From Nitrospira sp. (lineage in GTDB: Bacteria > Nitrospirota > Nitrospiria > Nitrospirales > Nitrospiraceae): a stretch of DNA of 64,000 nt. The stretch's first letter is position 1. Each line of letters begins with the position of its first letter. The stretch covers positions 2,852,001 through 2,916,000 of the forward strand of contig JBAOHZ010000009.1 in NCBI GenBank assembly GCA_037045225.1, in the 5' to 3' direction. The notes beneath the pieces are model-generated. The model made no database searches and was not told where the DNA came from. It worked only from the letters and a program-made list of their open reading frames with translations. The position numbers and the translations under genes were made by a program. Shown here piece after piece: positions 1 through 9,146 of this stretch.

Positions 1-108
1 CCCTCACTGGAGATGATGCTGCCGAGCATCGTGATCGTGTTGCTGTTGTTTGTGAGCGGGGTCATCTACTTCAAGCGTATGGAGCGCACCTTTGCGGATG
101 TTATCTAA
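1..108 (+). CDS. ABC-2 type polysaccharide export permease, C-terminal fragment
   Basis: The first 35 codons are the end of a gene that begins before the window. They contain one hydrophobic helix (LPSIVIVLLLFVSG) followed by a short tail, YFKRMERTFADVI. This ending is typical of Wzm/ABC-2 permeases that export O-antigen or other polysaccharides across the inner membrane. The stop codon overlaps the ATG of the next gene (TAATG), and that gene is a Wzt-type ATPase, which supports the call. Only the tail is visible, so the substrate cannot be told. Confidence 0.75.
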   Translation, partial: PSLEMMLPSIVIVLLLFVSGVIYFKRMERTFADVI

Positions 109-1367
109 TGGCTGAAATTGCGATCTCCGCCCGGAATGTCAGCAAGCAATACGTGATTGCGTCAGTCAACCACGATACTCTGCGCGATCGGATCGCCCAT
201 GCGTGTCGGTCTGTGTTCAGGAAGTCGGCCACGAGTGAGGACGGACCGCGGACCTTTCATGCGTTGAACGATGTGTCGTTTGACGTGACTGAAGGCGAGG
301 TGTTGGGCATTATCGGGCACAACGGCGCCGGAAAGAGCACGTTATTAAAAGTGCTCTCACGGATTACGGAGCCGAGCAGCGGTGAAATCGACATCTACGG
401 GCGGGTGACCTCGTTGCTTGAGGTCGGCACAGGATTTCATGCCGAGTTGACGGGCCGGGAGAATATTTATCTGAACGCTGCCATGCTCGGGATGCGTAAG
501 GTCGACATCGATCGTCGCCTCGAAGAAATCGTCGAATTCTCAGGCACGCAACAGTTTATCGATACACCGGTGAAACGATACTCCAGCGGCATGTATGTGC
601 GATTGGCGTTTTCCGTCGCGGCCCATTTGGATCCCGAGATTTTGATCGTCGACGAGGTGTTGTCGGTGGGCGACGGTGCATTTCAGAAGAAATGTTTGGG
701 GAAGATGGATGAGGTCCGGCGTGATGGGCGAACCGTCATCCTGGTCAGTCACGATCTGCCGGTTGTGGCCAACTTGTGCCAACGCGCCATTTTGTTGCGT
801 CAGGGCACTATTGTGGGCAACGGTCGTCCGCAGCAGATCATTGAACAGTATATGAGCGAGGCCTTCACGGGAGGCGGGGCATCGTTAGCCGACCGCACCG
901 ATCGTTATACGAAGCACGAGTTGATGGTGCAGGCGATCAGTTTTCTCAATGAGAAGCTGGCGCCGGTACAGCCGGCCTTGTCCGGACAACATCTCGTGGT
1001 GCGTGTGCACTATGCCTGTCACGTTCGGAAGGTGTTCGAGAATATGCGTGTCATGGTCGTGCTCAACCGTGACGAACGCACCGCCTGCATTCTCTCAACG
1101 GACCTTGTCGACCGGACGCCCCTCACCCTCGAAGGGACCGGGTTTGTCGATTTCCATATCCCCCACCTCCCGCTCTGTGGCGGCCGCTATTTCCTGCACG
1201 TGGCGATTGAAAACGATACGCTCACGCAGGATTGGGTTCAGTATGCGGCGGAGTTGCAGGTCCTGGACGGCGATTATTATGGGACCGGGAAAATGTATCC
1301 CCATGATGGGTGGAGAGGGAAGGGCATGTTCGTGGATCATAGCTGGAAATTAGAACGAGTCGACTAA
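108..1367 (+). CDS. ABC transporter ATP-binding protein, Wzt-like polysaccharide exporter
   Basis: The ATPase half of an ABC exporter for O-antigen-type glycans, working at the inner membrane with the permease that ends at its start codon. Residues about 1-245 are the nucleotide-binding domain. Walker A is GHNGAGKST (70-78), the signature is the YSSGMYVRL type (about 158-166), and Walker B is ILIVDEVLSVGD (about 178). The YSSGMYVRL signature marks the polysaccharide/teichoic acid subfamily. Residues about 270-415 form an extra beta-rich domain like the Wzt C-terminal domain, which in studied homologues recognises the modified end of the finished chain. The TAATG overlap implies translational coupling with the permease. 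Confidence 0.9.
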   Translation: MAEIAISARNVSKQYVIASVNHDTLRDRIAHACRSVFRKSATSEDGPRTFHALNDVSFDVTEGEVLGIIGHNGAGKSTLLKVLSRITEPSSGEIDIYGRVTSLLEVGTGFHAELTGRENIYLNAAMLGMRKVDIDRRLEEIVEFSGTQQFIDTPVKRYSSGMYVRLAFSVAAHLDPEILIVDEVLSVGDGAFQKKCLGKMDEVRRDGRTVILVSHDLPVVANLCQRAILLRQGTIVGNGRPQQIIEQYMSEAFTGGGASLADRTDRYTKHELMVQAISFLNEKLAPVQPALSGQHLVVRVHYACHVRKVFENMRVMVVLNRDERTACILSTDLVDRTPLTLEGTGFVDFHIPHLPLCGGRYFLHVAIENDTLTQDWVQYAAELQVLDGDYYGTGKMYPHDGWRGKGMFVDHSWKLERVD

Positions 1368-1634
1368 GTGCTGTCTCGAATTCCCGTGCCCGCCTGTGTG
1401 CGCGAATCCTCCCAATCATCTTTCCCTTTTCATTGAACGTCTCGTTCAGGTTCTCCTACGCGAAACAGGGCGCACGGCCTGTCGAGCTCCCTCCCACTGC
1501 CCCAGCGCCCGCCCGTAATATGCCCAGGGTACCTCGCGAGGGCTGTTGCTGCGTCTACGGCCGTCGGTCGTTCTCAACGGACCTGCTTATAGGGCCATAC
1601 TAGGGCCGATTGCCAGGGTTTACCTCCCTGAGAC

Positions 1635-4600
1635 ATGGGCGTATCTTACGGGAAACTTCCCCTGAGAATATCACGTATGGATGATCTTTTCTTGTGGCAG
1701 GCTCGAGGAGACAATTCGAAGATGCTCCCCGCAATTTTCCTCATGACTCTTGGCGTCTTTCTCCTGGACGTGACGACTCCGCTTGGTCACGAGATCTGGG
1801 TCCTCTACTTAATCCCGCTCTGGATCAGTTCTCGCCTGGACTGGCCTGAAGCTCTCGTACGGTATGCCGCCGTGTGTACGATCCTGCTCGCGGCGGGGGT
1901 GTGGCTCGGGCGTCCAGGTGTGGATCTGTCCATGGCGATATTCAATCGTGCCTTGGGTGTCTCGATGATTTGGGGTGTGACCGTTCTTCTGTTGCAGCGA
2001 CGAAAGGCGGAGGCCTCGCTCCGTGGAGCCAATAGTCGTTTGGAGCTGCAAGTCGCAGCGCAAACGCAGAACCTGCGCGAGGCCAATGATCGGCTCACCG
2101 CCCAATTAGCCGAGCAGCAGGCGATCGAGGTCGCGTTGCGCGACAGTCGTCAGCGGTTCGAATTTGCGGTAGAAGGTGCGGACGTGGGGGTGTGGGAGTG
2201 GGATCTGCAAACGCAGACGGCCTACTATTCACCGCGCTGGAAAAGTCAGCTTGGATGTCACGACTCGGAGATCGGGGCGACGGTCGCCGACTGGGAGGCG
2301 CGTCTGCATCCCGATGATCGGGCGCAGGCGTTGGCGACGGTGAGGTTGTTTCAAGACGGGTCTATCAAACAGTATCGTTCGGACCATCGACTCAGGCATC
2401 ACGACGGATCCTATCGGTGGATCTCTGCGCTCGGGACAGGGATGTACGATGAGCAGGGACGGATGGTCCGAATGACGGGCATTCATCTGGATGTCACGGC
2501 GCGACAGCAGGCCGAGGAGGCGAGAGGAGAGAGCGAAGCGCGATACCGTGCGTTGGTCGAAGAGGCCAGCGACATTATCTATCGAACCGATGTCGCCGGG
2601 AAGCTCACCTACTGTAATCCTACCTCACTTCCTGTCCTGGGCTACCTTCCGGAGGAATTACTCGGACGCCACTACCTGGAGATCGTTCTGCCGGAGTACC
2701 GTCGGAAGGCTGCGCAGTTCTATGGCCGCCAGTTTATCCGCCAAACATTGCGCACGGTCTATGAGTTGCCGGTGGCCGCCAAGGACGGCCGAGAGGTGTG
2801 GTTGGGGCAACATACGCAGCTCCTCGTGGAGGGAGATACGATCAGCGGGTTCCAAGTGGTGGCGCGTGATATCACCGAACGGAAACGCGTGGAGCAGGCA
2901 TTACGCGAAAGCGAAGAACGGTTCTCCAAGGCATTTCAGAGCAGTCCCGCCGGAATGACGATCAGCCGTCTGGAAGATGGCCGGGTCCTCGATGTCAATG
3001 AAGCATTCGTGCGGATCTCCGGATTTTCACGCGACGAGTTGATCGGCACGCCCTCGCTCGACATCGGAATCTGGGTCAATCCGGAGGATCGCCAACAGCT
3101 GGCGGAGAGGCTGCAGCGAGAGGGATGTCTGCGACATCTCGAGCACGCCTACCGTACGAAATCCGGTGAGGTGCGGCACGGGCTGTTCAATGTTGAGCCG
3201 GTCCGCATCGGTCAGGAGACCTACCTGCTCACCCTCGTGCTGGATATTACGGGGCGCACTGAGGCGGAGGCGGCATTACGTCTCAGTCAATCTATCCTCC
3301 AAGCGCATCAACGGGCATTGATGCGCTTGACCAAGAGCCAACATATCGGCTCCGGCGACTGGCGGGCGGCGCTGGAAGAGCTGATGCAGACATCGGCGGC
3401 GGCGCTTGGCGTGGACCGGGCGAGTGTGTGGTTGTTGGACCGGACCGGGTCGGTGCTGGAGTGTGTTGAGCTGTACGAACAGGGGCCCGCACGGCATTCG
3501 CGGGGACAATATCTGAATGTGGCTGAGTATCCACGCTATTTTGCCGAACTGCTTCAGGAACAAGTGGTTGATGCCTATGATGTCTTCGGCGACTTGCGGA
3601 CGAGCGAGTTGGTGCAGCCCTATCTCCGAGCCTTGGGAGTCACCTCGTTGTTGGACGTACCCATTTTCTTTGGCGGTCGATTGGCGGGGGTGGTCTGTCA
3701 CGAGCGCATCGGAGTCCCGTGCAAGTGGACAGCGGAGGAAGTGCAGTTTGCCACGTCCGTTGGAAATTTGGTGACCTTGGCCTACGAGGCGAAGCAACGA
3801 CTGGAAGCCGAAAATGCCCTCCTGACTGCCAAGGAAGCCGCCGAGTTGGCCAACCAAGCCAAGAGTGACTTTCTGGCAACGATGAGCCATGAGATTCGAA
3901 CGCCGATGAACGCCATCGTGGGCTTGGCGGACCTGCTGTCGGAAACCCCCTTGAGTGAGGATCAGCGCGAGTACGTGCAGATCTTTCGCGATGCCGGAAG
4001 CAACCTGCTGAGCTTGATCAACGATCTCCTTGACTTGTCGAAGATTGAAGCCGGTCATCTGGACTTGGATGTGGTGGATTTCGACCTTAGTGACCTGGTC
4101 CAGCGGGCAGCCGAACTGGTCGCGGTTCGAGCCAGCGAGAAAAGCCTGGAGTTGATCTATCAAATTCAGTCGGATGTGCCGACGTCGCTTGTGGGTGATC
4201 CGAACCGTCTTCGGCAAGTGTTGCTGAACTTGCTGGGTAATGCCATCAAGTTCACCGATGAGGGGGAAGTCGTGTTGCGTGTCGAACGCGACCTGCAAGC
4301 GGGCGGCCCGGGGACTCTGCTGTTCACGGTGCGGGATACCGGAATTGGCATTCCCCAGGACAAACTAGGCACCATCTTCGAACGGTTTACTCAGGTGGAT
4401 GCGTCGACGACTCGGCCGTACAGTGGGACCGGACTCGGCCTGACGATTTCTCGGAGACTGGTGGAGCGGATGGGCGGCAAGATGTGGGTCGAGAGTGAGC
4501 TGGGAGTGGGGAGTACGTTCAGTTTCACCGCCAAGTTTGCTGTGCATGTTCAACCGGCGTCCGTGGTGCCTCCCGCACAATGGGAGCAATTGACCGGTTT

Positions 4601-5744
4601 GCGTACCCTGGTCGTCGACGACAATGCGACCAACCGCCTCATTGTGCGGGAAACACTTGCGGGATGGGGAATTCCCTCGGCGGAGGTGCCCGGCGGTGAA
4701 GAGGCTCTACGTGAGCTGCATCGCGCCTTGAAAGCCGGGCTGCCCTATCGATTAGTGATCCTGGATGTGCGTATGCCAAAACTCAGTGGATGGCAGGTGG
4801 CGGAGACGATTGCGCACACGGCCGGTTTGGCCGGGGTATCCATCATCATCTTGACCTCGGAGCGGCGCCCCGGCGATCAGGCGCGTGCTCGTGAATACGG
4901 CGTGCTGCGGTATCTCACGAAGCCATTCCGACGATCGGATCTGTTCAACGGCATGACATCGTTGCTCGGCAAAATAGCGCTGGCAGAAGGGACGGGGGAC
5001 GTGTCTCACCGGCAGGAGGGCCCGGATGGTCTGCCGGGGTGGAAGATCCTGTTAGCCGAAGATTTTGTCAACAACCGCCGCATGATGGAATTCTATTTTA
5101 AATCGACTCCGCATTGTGTTGAGACGGCCGCGAACGGCCAAGTCGCCGTGGAGATGTTTCAACGAGGATCGTATGACTTGGTCCTCATGGATATTCAGAT
5201 GCCCCTGTTGGATGGGTATGCTGCGACGAGGGCCATTCGAGCCTGGGAGCAGGGCCGGGGGCGAAGTCCGGTGCCGATTCTCGCGCTGACTGCCAATGCC
5301 ATGCAGCGTGAAGTGCAGCGGAGTCTTGAGGCCGGGTGTACGGCGCATTTGACGAAACCCATTCGAAAGGCCCACTTGCTGGAAGCCATTCACCTGTATG
5401 TCCACGCCGCCACTTCGAGTGCGCCGACGCCGTCAGGGGCATTCGTTGAACCCGTTGTGTTGCAGGTGAGCGGACAGTTTGAGGCCCTCATGCCGGAGTT
5501 CTTGGAACATCGCCGCCAAGAACTCGCCCAGCTGAAGGCTGCGCTGGATCGGCTGGATTTCGAGACGATCCGGGAGATCGGTCACGGGCTCAAGGGGGCC
5601 GGAGGCACCTATGGCCTCGACGCGATCAGTGCCCACGGCCGGGCGTTGGAAGCGGCGGCGACGCTGGGGAGCGTTCCCGGTATTCGTGAGGAGCTCGACA
5701 CGTTCCATCGTTTTCTGGAGCGGCTGCAGCTCGTCTATGTGTAG
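1635..5744 (+). CDS. multi-PAS/GAF hybrid sensor histidine kinase with two receivers and Hpt domain
   Basis: A 1369-residue phosphorelay sensor. Three or four hydrophobic segments lie within the first ~115 residues, then a coiled coil, three PAS/PAC modules (about 170-290, 295-415, 420-545) and a GAF domain (about 570-720). The HisKA core has SHEIRTPMN with His752. The HATPase domain (about 860-980) has the DTGIGIP and GTGLGL boxes. Receiver 1 has Asp1044 in LDVRMP and receiver 2 has Asp1186 in MDIQMP. A C-terminal Hpt domain has His1317 in GHGLKGAGG. All phospho-residues of a His-Asp-His relay are intact. ATG 1677 is an alternative start; neither has a strong ribosome binding site. It lies 14 bp before a sigma-54 activator gene, its likely output partner. 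Confidence 0.95.
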   Translation: MGVSYGKLPLRISRMDDLFLWQARGDNSKMLPAIFLMTLGVFLLDVTTPLGHEIWVLYLIPLWISSRLDWPEALVRYAAVCTILLAAGVWLGRPGVDLSMAIFNRALGVSMIWGVTVLLLQRRKAEASLRGANSRLELQVAAQTQNLREANDRLTAQLAEQQAIEVALRDSRQRFEFAVEGADVGVWEWDLQTQTAYYSPRWKSQLGCHDSEIGATVADWEARLHPDDRAQALATVRLFQDGSIKQYRSDHRLRHHDGSYRWISALGTGMYDEQGRMVRMTGIHLDVTARQQAEEARGESEARYRALVEEASDIIYRTDVAGKLTYCNPTSLPVLGYLPEELLGRHYLEIVLPEYRRKAAQFYGRQFIRQTLRTVYELPVAAKDGREVWLGQHTQLLVEGDTISGFQVVARDITERKRVEQALRESEERFSKAFQSSPAGMTISRLEDGRVLDVNEAFVRISGFSRDELIGTPSLDIGIWVNPEDRQQLAERLQREGCLRHLEHAYRTKSGEVRHGLFNVEPVRIGQETYLLTLVLDITGRTEAEAALRLSQSILQAHQRALMRLTKSQHIGSGDWRAALEELMQTSAAALGVDRASVWLLDRTGSVLECVELYEQGPARHSRGQYLNVAEYPRYFAELLQEQVVDAYDVFGDLRTSELVQPYLRALGVTSLLDVPIFFGGRLAGVVCHERIGVPCKWTAEEVQFATSVGNLVTLAYEAKQRLEAENALLTAKEAAELANQAKSDFLATMSHEIRTPMNAIVGLADLLSETPLSEDQREYVQIFRDAGSNLLSLINDLLDLSKIEAGHLDLDVVDFDLSDLVQRAAELVAVRASEKSLELIYQIQSDVPTSLVGDPNRLRQVLLNLLGNAIKFTDEGEVVLRVERDLQAGGPGTLLFTVRDTGIGIPQDKLGTIFERFTQVDASTTRPYSGTGLGLTISRRLVERMGGKMWVESELGVGSTFSFTAKFAVHVQPASVVPPAQWEQLTGLRTLVVDDNATNRLIVRETLAGWGIPSAEVPGGEEALRELHRALKAGLPYRLVILDVRMPKLSGWQVAETIAHTAGLAGVSIIILTSERRPGDQARAREYGVLRYLTKPFRRSDLFNGMTSLLGKIALAEGTGDVSHRQEGPDGLPGWKILLAEDFVNNRRMMEFYFKSTPHCVETAANGQVAVEMFQRGSYDLVLMDIQMPLLDGYAATRAIRAWEQGRGRSPVPILALTANAMQREVQRSLEAGCTAHLTKPIRKAHLLEAIHLYVHAATSSAPTPSGAFVEPVVLQVSGQFEALMPEFLEHRRQELAQLKAALDRLDFETIREIGHGLKGAGGTYGLDAISAHGRALEAAATLGSVPGIREELDTFHRFLERLQLVYV

Positions 5745-5758
5745 GGAGTAAGTCAGTC

Positions 5759-7153
5759 ATGCGAGTCTTGCTGGTGGAAGATCATTGTGATATCCGCCGG
5801 GTGTTCGAGCAGGTCATTGAGGCGCGAGGGCATGATGTGACGGCCTGTGCGGACGGTGAGTCGGCGTGGGAGGCCTACAGTCGCCGACCGTATGAACTTG
5901 TGCTGCTCGATTGGGAATTAGGGGGACGTGGGATGGACGGATTGCAGGTGTGCCGGGCCATTCGAGCGAGCCCCAGCGGCGATCGCTGTGTCATTGTTAT
6001 GATTGCCGGGCACGACTCTCCGGACGCATTGCGAATGGCGCTTCAGGCGAGGGTGAACGACTATTTGGTGAAGCCCGTCGGGGTGGAGTTCTTGAAGCTT
6101 CGGTTGACGATTGCCGAGCAATGGGTGGAGAGTGTGCGTCGTCGATTTACGGCGGAAGATCAAGCGCAAGCCTTACAGTCGCAGCTGGCCGATCACGGGA
6201 AGTTTCACGACTTGATCGGCCGTAGTCCGGCGATGGTGGTGCTGTACGAAGAGATCCAACAGATCGCCGCCGTGGATGCCACGGTCTTGATCGAGGGCGA
6301 GACCGGGACGGGGAAAGAATTGGTCGCGCGCGCGATTCATCTGTCGAGCCGCCGTGCGTCCCAACCGTTTCTGGCCGTCAATTGCGCCGGGTTCACGGAT
6401 TCGAGTCTGGGGAGTCACCTCCTTGGTCATAAGAAGGGGGCCTTCACGGGGGCGATCGACAACCAGGAAGGGGTGTTCGAAGCGGCTCAAGGTGGGACCA
6501 TTTTCCTGGATGAGGTCGGGGATATTTCACCTGCTGTACAGACGAGCTTGTTGCGTGTGTTGCAAGAGCGTGAAGTTACTCGACTGGGAGAGTCCAAGCC
6601 ACGAAAGGTTGATGTGCGGGTCGTGGTGGCGACGCACCACAACCTCTCGGTGGATGTGGAAAAAGGCGCGTTCAGAAGAGATTTACTCTATCGTATCAAG
6701 GTCGCTCGCCTCCAACTCGCCCCGCTTCGTGAACGGTCGACCGACATTCCGTTGTTAGTGCATGCCTTTCTCGGGCAATTCCGTTCCGTGATGGAAAAGC
6801 CTGTTCTGCAGGTGAGTCCGGACGCGCTGCAGATGCTTGTCAGCTATTCCTGGCCCGGCAACGTTCGAGAACTCAAGAGTGCGGTGGAGTCGGCTCTGAC
6901 TCATTGCCGGGGCACGGTGGTGCGGGCAGAGGATCTTCCGTCCGAGGTGCGCAATTCGCAGTCGGCGGCGACCTATGTGCCCATTCATCGTCCGGACGAA
7001 TGGACCCGCATGTTGGGGGCCTTGCAGCAGTCGGGGGGCAATCGCTCGGAAGCCGCACGGTTATTGGGGATGAGCCGACGCACGTTCTATCGGCGCCTGG
7101 CGGAATACGATGTCTCGGCGGTGGGCGACGGATTCGAGTCACCCTTCCAGTAG
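5759..7153 (+). CDS. sigma-54-dependent response regulator, NtrC family
   Basis: A 464-residue bacterial enhancer-binding protein. An N-terminal receiver has Asp51 in the LLDWELGG context. The AAA+ domain (about 155-380) has Walker A GETGTGKE starting at residue 180 and the sigma-54 contact loop GAFTGA at 227-232, followed by an intact GTIFLDEVGD Walker B. The C-terminus is a Fis-type HTH (NRSEAARLLGMSRRTFYRRL). The GAFTGA loop shows that it acts on sigma-54 RNA polymerase. It starts 14 bp after the hybrid kinase gene, with GGGAG upstream of its ATG, so the two are probably cotranscribed. Two sigma-54-like boxes lie downstream, before the duplicated small-protein cassettes. Confidence 0.95.
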   Translation: MRVLLVEDHCDIRRVFEQVIEARGHDVTACADGESAWEAYSRRPYELVLLDWELGGRGMDGLQVCRAIRASPSGDRCVIVMIAGHDSPDALRMALQARVNDYLVKPVGVEFLKLRLTIAEQWVESVRRRFTAEDQAQALQSQLADHGKFHDLIGRSPAMVVLYEEIQQIAAVDATVLIEGETGTGKELVARAIHLSSRRASQPFLAVNCAGFTDSSLGSHLLGHKKGAFTGAIDNQEGVFEAAQGGTIFLDEVGDISPAVQTSLLRVLQEREVTRLGESKPRKVDVRVVVATHHNLSVDVEKGAFRRDLLYRIKVARLQLAPLRERSTDIPLLVHAFLGQFRSVMEKPVLQVSPDALQMLVSYSWPGNVRELKSAVESALTHCRGTVVRAEDLPSEVRNSQSAATYVPIHRPDEWTRMLGALQQSGGNRSEAARLLGMSRRTFYRRLAEYDVSAVGDGFESPFQ

Positions 7154-7565
7154 GTCACCTGCATGATGATGTCGAGGCGAGTCGCGCTACTTCTACCATC
7201 GGAGCAATCGTCTTCCGGCATACAGCGTCCCTGTCGGCTGCGTAGGACCTCTCCTACTGTCTTGACCGTTATCTTACAAGTTGCAGCAGGACGAATCGTG
7301 CGGTCGGGGCGTGTGGCCTGTGCCGATGTGGATTGCGACAGGGTTGTGAGCCAACTGAGAGACGCGTGGCACAACGCATTGCGCCATGCGCTTGACGCAC
7401 AGCATGCATGAATTATTGGAGCATCGGCGTAAATCCCTACTATTTCTTGAAGCTTCACACTGCAGCACGGGTGGCATGATCCTTGATACATCCTTGTCAT
7501 GATTTCTAGAAGCTACCCACGATGAAGTAGGACAAAGTCGGGGCGACGGGCGAGGGAGGATGCGA
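7154..7565. other. intergenic region upstream of first small-protein cassette
   Basis: About 410 bp without a convincing gene. Reading frames here run antisense into neighbouring genes and have no ribosome binding sites. The region holds the sigma-54-like box at 7472-7487 and the AGGGAGG ribosome binding site at 7553-7559, and short palindromic GCATGC/GCGC words around 7378-7410. I see no terminator hairpin after the activator gene. Confidence 0.5.
7472..7487 (+). promoter_or_regulatory. candidate sigma-54-type (-24/-12) promoter, cassette 1
   Basis: TGGCATGATCCTTGAT matches the sigma-54 pattern TGGCACG-N4-TTGCW at 14 of 16 positions with correct spacing. The weak point is the -12 element, which reads GA rather than GC. 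It lies 78 bp before the start of the small-protein gene and downstream of an NtrC-type activator. The same variant box stands before the paralogous cassette at 9406. Function is inferred. Confidence 0.5.
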
Positions 7566-7814
7566 ATGGATGTCACAGGGTTCTTGCTTTCCAACGACGC
7601 GGATCGCGAGGTGCTGGTGACGATTTCACCCTCCTCTCTGGGGCCGTTCGACCAGCCGACTGTCCAAGAACTGATTGGTGGATTGTGGATCGATGTCGCT
7701 CGAGTGCCGCATCGAACCTGGACGGATCGAACGCGAGCGGTCGAAGCCGTGCTGACCTACTTGCGTGGGTTCCCGCCGATCTCAGCAGGTTTTCCGTCCG
7801 CGACTCGTGAGTGA
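7566..7814 (+). CDS. small conserved protein, GFLL family, copy 1
   Basis: An 82-residue protein of unknown function. The ATG at 7566 is chosen because AGGGAGG at 7553-7559 is correctly spaced from it and touches the alternative ATG at 7560. The sequence aligns without gaps to the 81-residue product at 9516-9761. Shared positions include V3, GFLL (5-8), a Glu-x-Leu, Ile-x-Pro, Gly-x-Phe, Gly-x-Trp, a second Trp, RT-x-A, and AVL-x-YL near the end. It has no signal peptide or membrane segment. It looks like a small beta-sheet domain with a C-terminal helix. A LuxR-type HTH gene follows 32 bp later, as in the second copy, so the two products probably work together. Confidence 0.75.
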   Translation: MDVTGFLLSNDADREVLVTISPSSLGPFDQPTVQELIGGLWIDVARVPHRTWTDRTRAVEAVLTYLRGFPPISAGFPSATRE

Positions 7815-7846
7815 GGGGCCTGAACTAGAACCAAGGAGATTGTACC

Positions 7847-8167
7847 ATGTGGAGTGAACAACAGAATGGGTTGCAGATGGATCGCGAGGCGAAGGTGCAG
7901 AGCGCAGTATCTGGGAATGGGCCGAAATCGGCCAGCGGCTTGTCGTCCAAGCGGCGTCCGGAAGATCTCACCCCTCGTGAACAGGAAATTTTGCAACTGG
8001 TGTGGGCCGGCATGACGAATCGCACGATCGCAGAGCGGTTGCATATCAGCATCAAGACGGCCGAAGCGCATCGTGCCAACATGATGAAGAAGTTGCGGGT
8101 CTCGAACATTGCACAATTGCTCAAGACGGCGCTGGAAGAGGGGCTGCTCGCCACCCAGGCGAGCTGA
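7847..8167 (+). CDS. stand-alone LuxR-type HTH protein, copy 1
   Basis: A 106-residue protein with a disordered, charged N-terminus (about 1-38) and a GerE/LuxR DNA-binding domain (about 40-105). Visible features are LTPREQEILQLVWAG, a recognition helix IKTAEAHRANMMKKL, and AQLLKTALEEGLL. There is no receiver, PAS or autoinducer domain, so its activity must be set by expression level or by a partner. AAGGAG lies before the ATG. It is highly similar to the product at 9823-10179, including the RPEDLTPRE lead-in, and more distantly to that at 38424-38759. Confidence 0.85.
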   Translation: MWSEQQNGLQMDREAKVQSAVSGNGPKSASGLSSKRRPEDLTPREQEILQLVWAGMTNRTIAERLHISIKTAEAHRANMMKKLRVSNIAQLLKTALEEGLLATQAS

Positions 8168-8316
8168 TGGGGTTCGCGGCGGCCTGTGCTCCCGGGAGAA
8201 GTCCCTCTCTCGGCTGCACAGCGGCTCCCCGCGAACCCGCCCCCTCACCGCATAAATCAGGCTCGCGCCGGCGGCGGTGTTTGCAGTACAATGCCGCACC
8301 GTCGCAGGAGCGAGTT

Positions 8317-8709
8317 GTGGTCGAACAACGCATCGAAGAAATCACTCGTGCGAATCTCGCCTTTTACGCCGCCTTTGAAAGTTTGGACATGCTCCAGATG
8401 GACAAAGTCTGGGCGCATCTGGAGTATGTCACCTGCATCCATCCCGGGTGGAGCCTCCGCAGTGATTGGCCGGCGGTGCGCGACTCGTGGGTGCTGATCT
8501 TCAACAACACCTTCTCCATGAAATTTGAGCTGTCCGATGTGCAGGTTCAGGTTGCAGGCGACCTGGGCTGGGTCATCTGCACGGAACATCTCACCAGCCG
8601 CCAGGACGACCAGCCGATCGAAACCCGGGTTCTTGCCACCAATCTCTTTGAGCGTATCGGCGACGAGTGGTTGATGATTCATCATCATGGCTCGCCCGTG
8701 ATGGGATAG
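8317..8709 (+). CDS. SnoaL-like / NTF2-fold protein
   Basis: A 130-residue protein with the pattern of the SnoaL-like/NTF2 superfamily. An N-terminal helix (IEEITRANLAFYAAFES) is followed by W-x-H-x(n)-CIHPGW and a run of beta strands ending in the LVLATN-type strand and a WLMIHHHGS motif. Members form cone-shaped domains that bind small ligands or catalyse simple isomerisations; no substrate can be assigned. The GTG start at 8317 is chosen because AGGAG lies 6 bp upstream and the family N-terminus begins there. It sits between the two duplicated small-protein/LuxR cassettes. Confidence 0.8.
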   Translation: MVEQRIEEITRANLAFYAAFESLDMLQMDKVWAHLEYVTCIHPGWSLRSDWPAVRDSWVLIFNNTFSMKFELSDVQVQVAGDLGWVICTEHLTSRQDDQPIETRVLATNLFERIGDEWLMIHHHGSPVMG

Positions 8710-8762
8710 GCGCAGCCAACCGGCGTCAGGAGGTGACGGATGCCTGGTGTGGATCAAAGCCG

Positions 8763-9146
8763 GTGAGGCCAGGATGGGTGGGAATTGGTGCCGTATTCCT
8801 CTCCGGTTGTGCCACCGTCGCTCAGGTGACGACGTGGTCGGATGAGGCCTGCCGGCGGCAGGTCACAGATCAGCTCCACTCCATCCTTGCAGACGAGGGC
8901 GAACGGGCTGATGTGGCGCATCGCGTGGCGGTGAACACCACCGTGGTTCTGTCGACCGGTTCACTGGGGCCCCGTCCATTTGGGGTGTCTTCTCCGTCCG
9001 GCACGGACTATAGCTTCTTTGTCCAACGCAAGGGGGAAGACTGTCTTTTGCGACTGTATGGCCGTCGGAAGGGGTTCATCCGGTACACCAACAATCTGAT
9101 CTATCTCGCGACTCGTCCGCTCGACGCGTGCGCCTGCGCTGAGTAA
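8763..9146 (+). CDS. small putative lipoprotein
   Basis: A protein of about 127 residues that I do not recognise. A short hydrophobic stretch, GWVGIGAVFLSGC, ends in a lipobox-like LSGC, suggesting lipid attachment at that Cys and an envelope location. The mature part contains WSDEACRRQV, a Gly/Pro/Ser-rich middle and several later Cys residues, including CAC near the end. The start is uncertain: GTG at 8763 gives a short signal, while GTG at 8733 in the same frame gives a longer one but abuts its ribosome binding site. Its role in the surrounding cassette region is unknown. Confidence 0.55.
   Translation: MRPGWVGIGAVFLSGCATVAQVTTWSDEACRRQVTDQLHSILADEGERADVAHRVAVNTTVVLSTGSLGPRPFGVSSPSGTDYSFFVQRKGEDCLLRLYGRRKGFIRYTNNLIYLATRPLDACACAE

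Noticed and set aside
3276..4298. Long antisense open frame (340 codons) across the hybrid kinase
   Set aside because: It lies opposite the GAF and kinase domains of a gene with intact motifs, has no ribosome binding site and encodes low-complexity Gln/His-rich sequence typical of a shadow frame.
7367..7382. Second sigma-54-like box TGGCACAACGCATTGC
   Set aside because: The -24 and -12 elements are one base too far apart, and sigma-54 spacing is strict.
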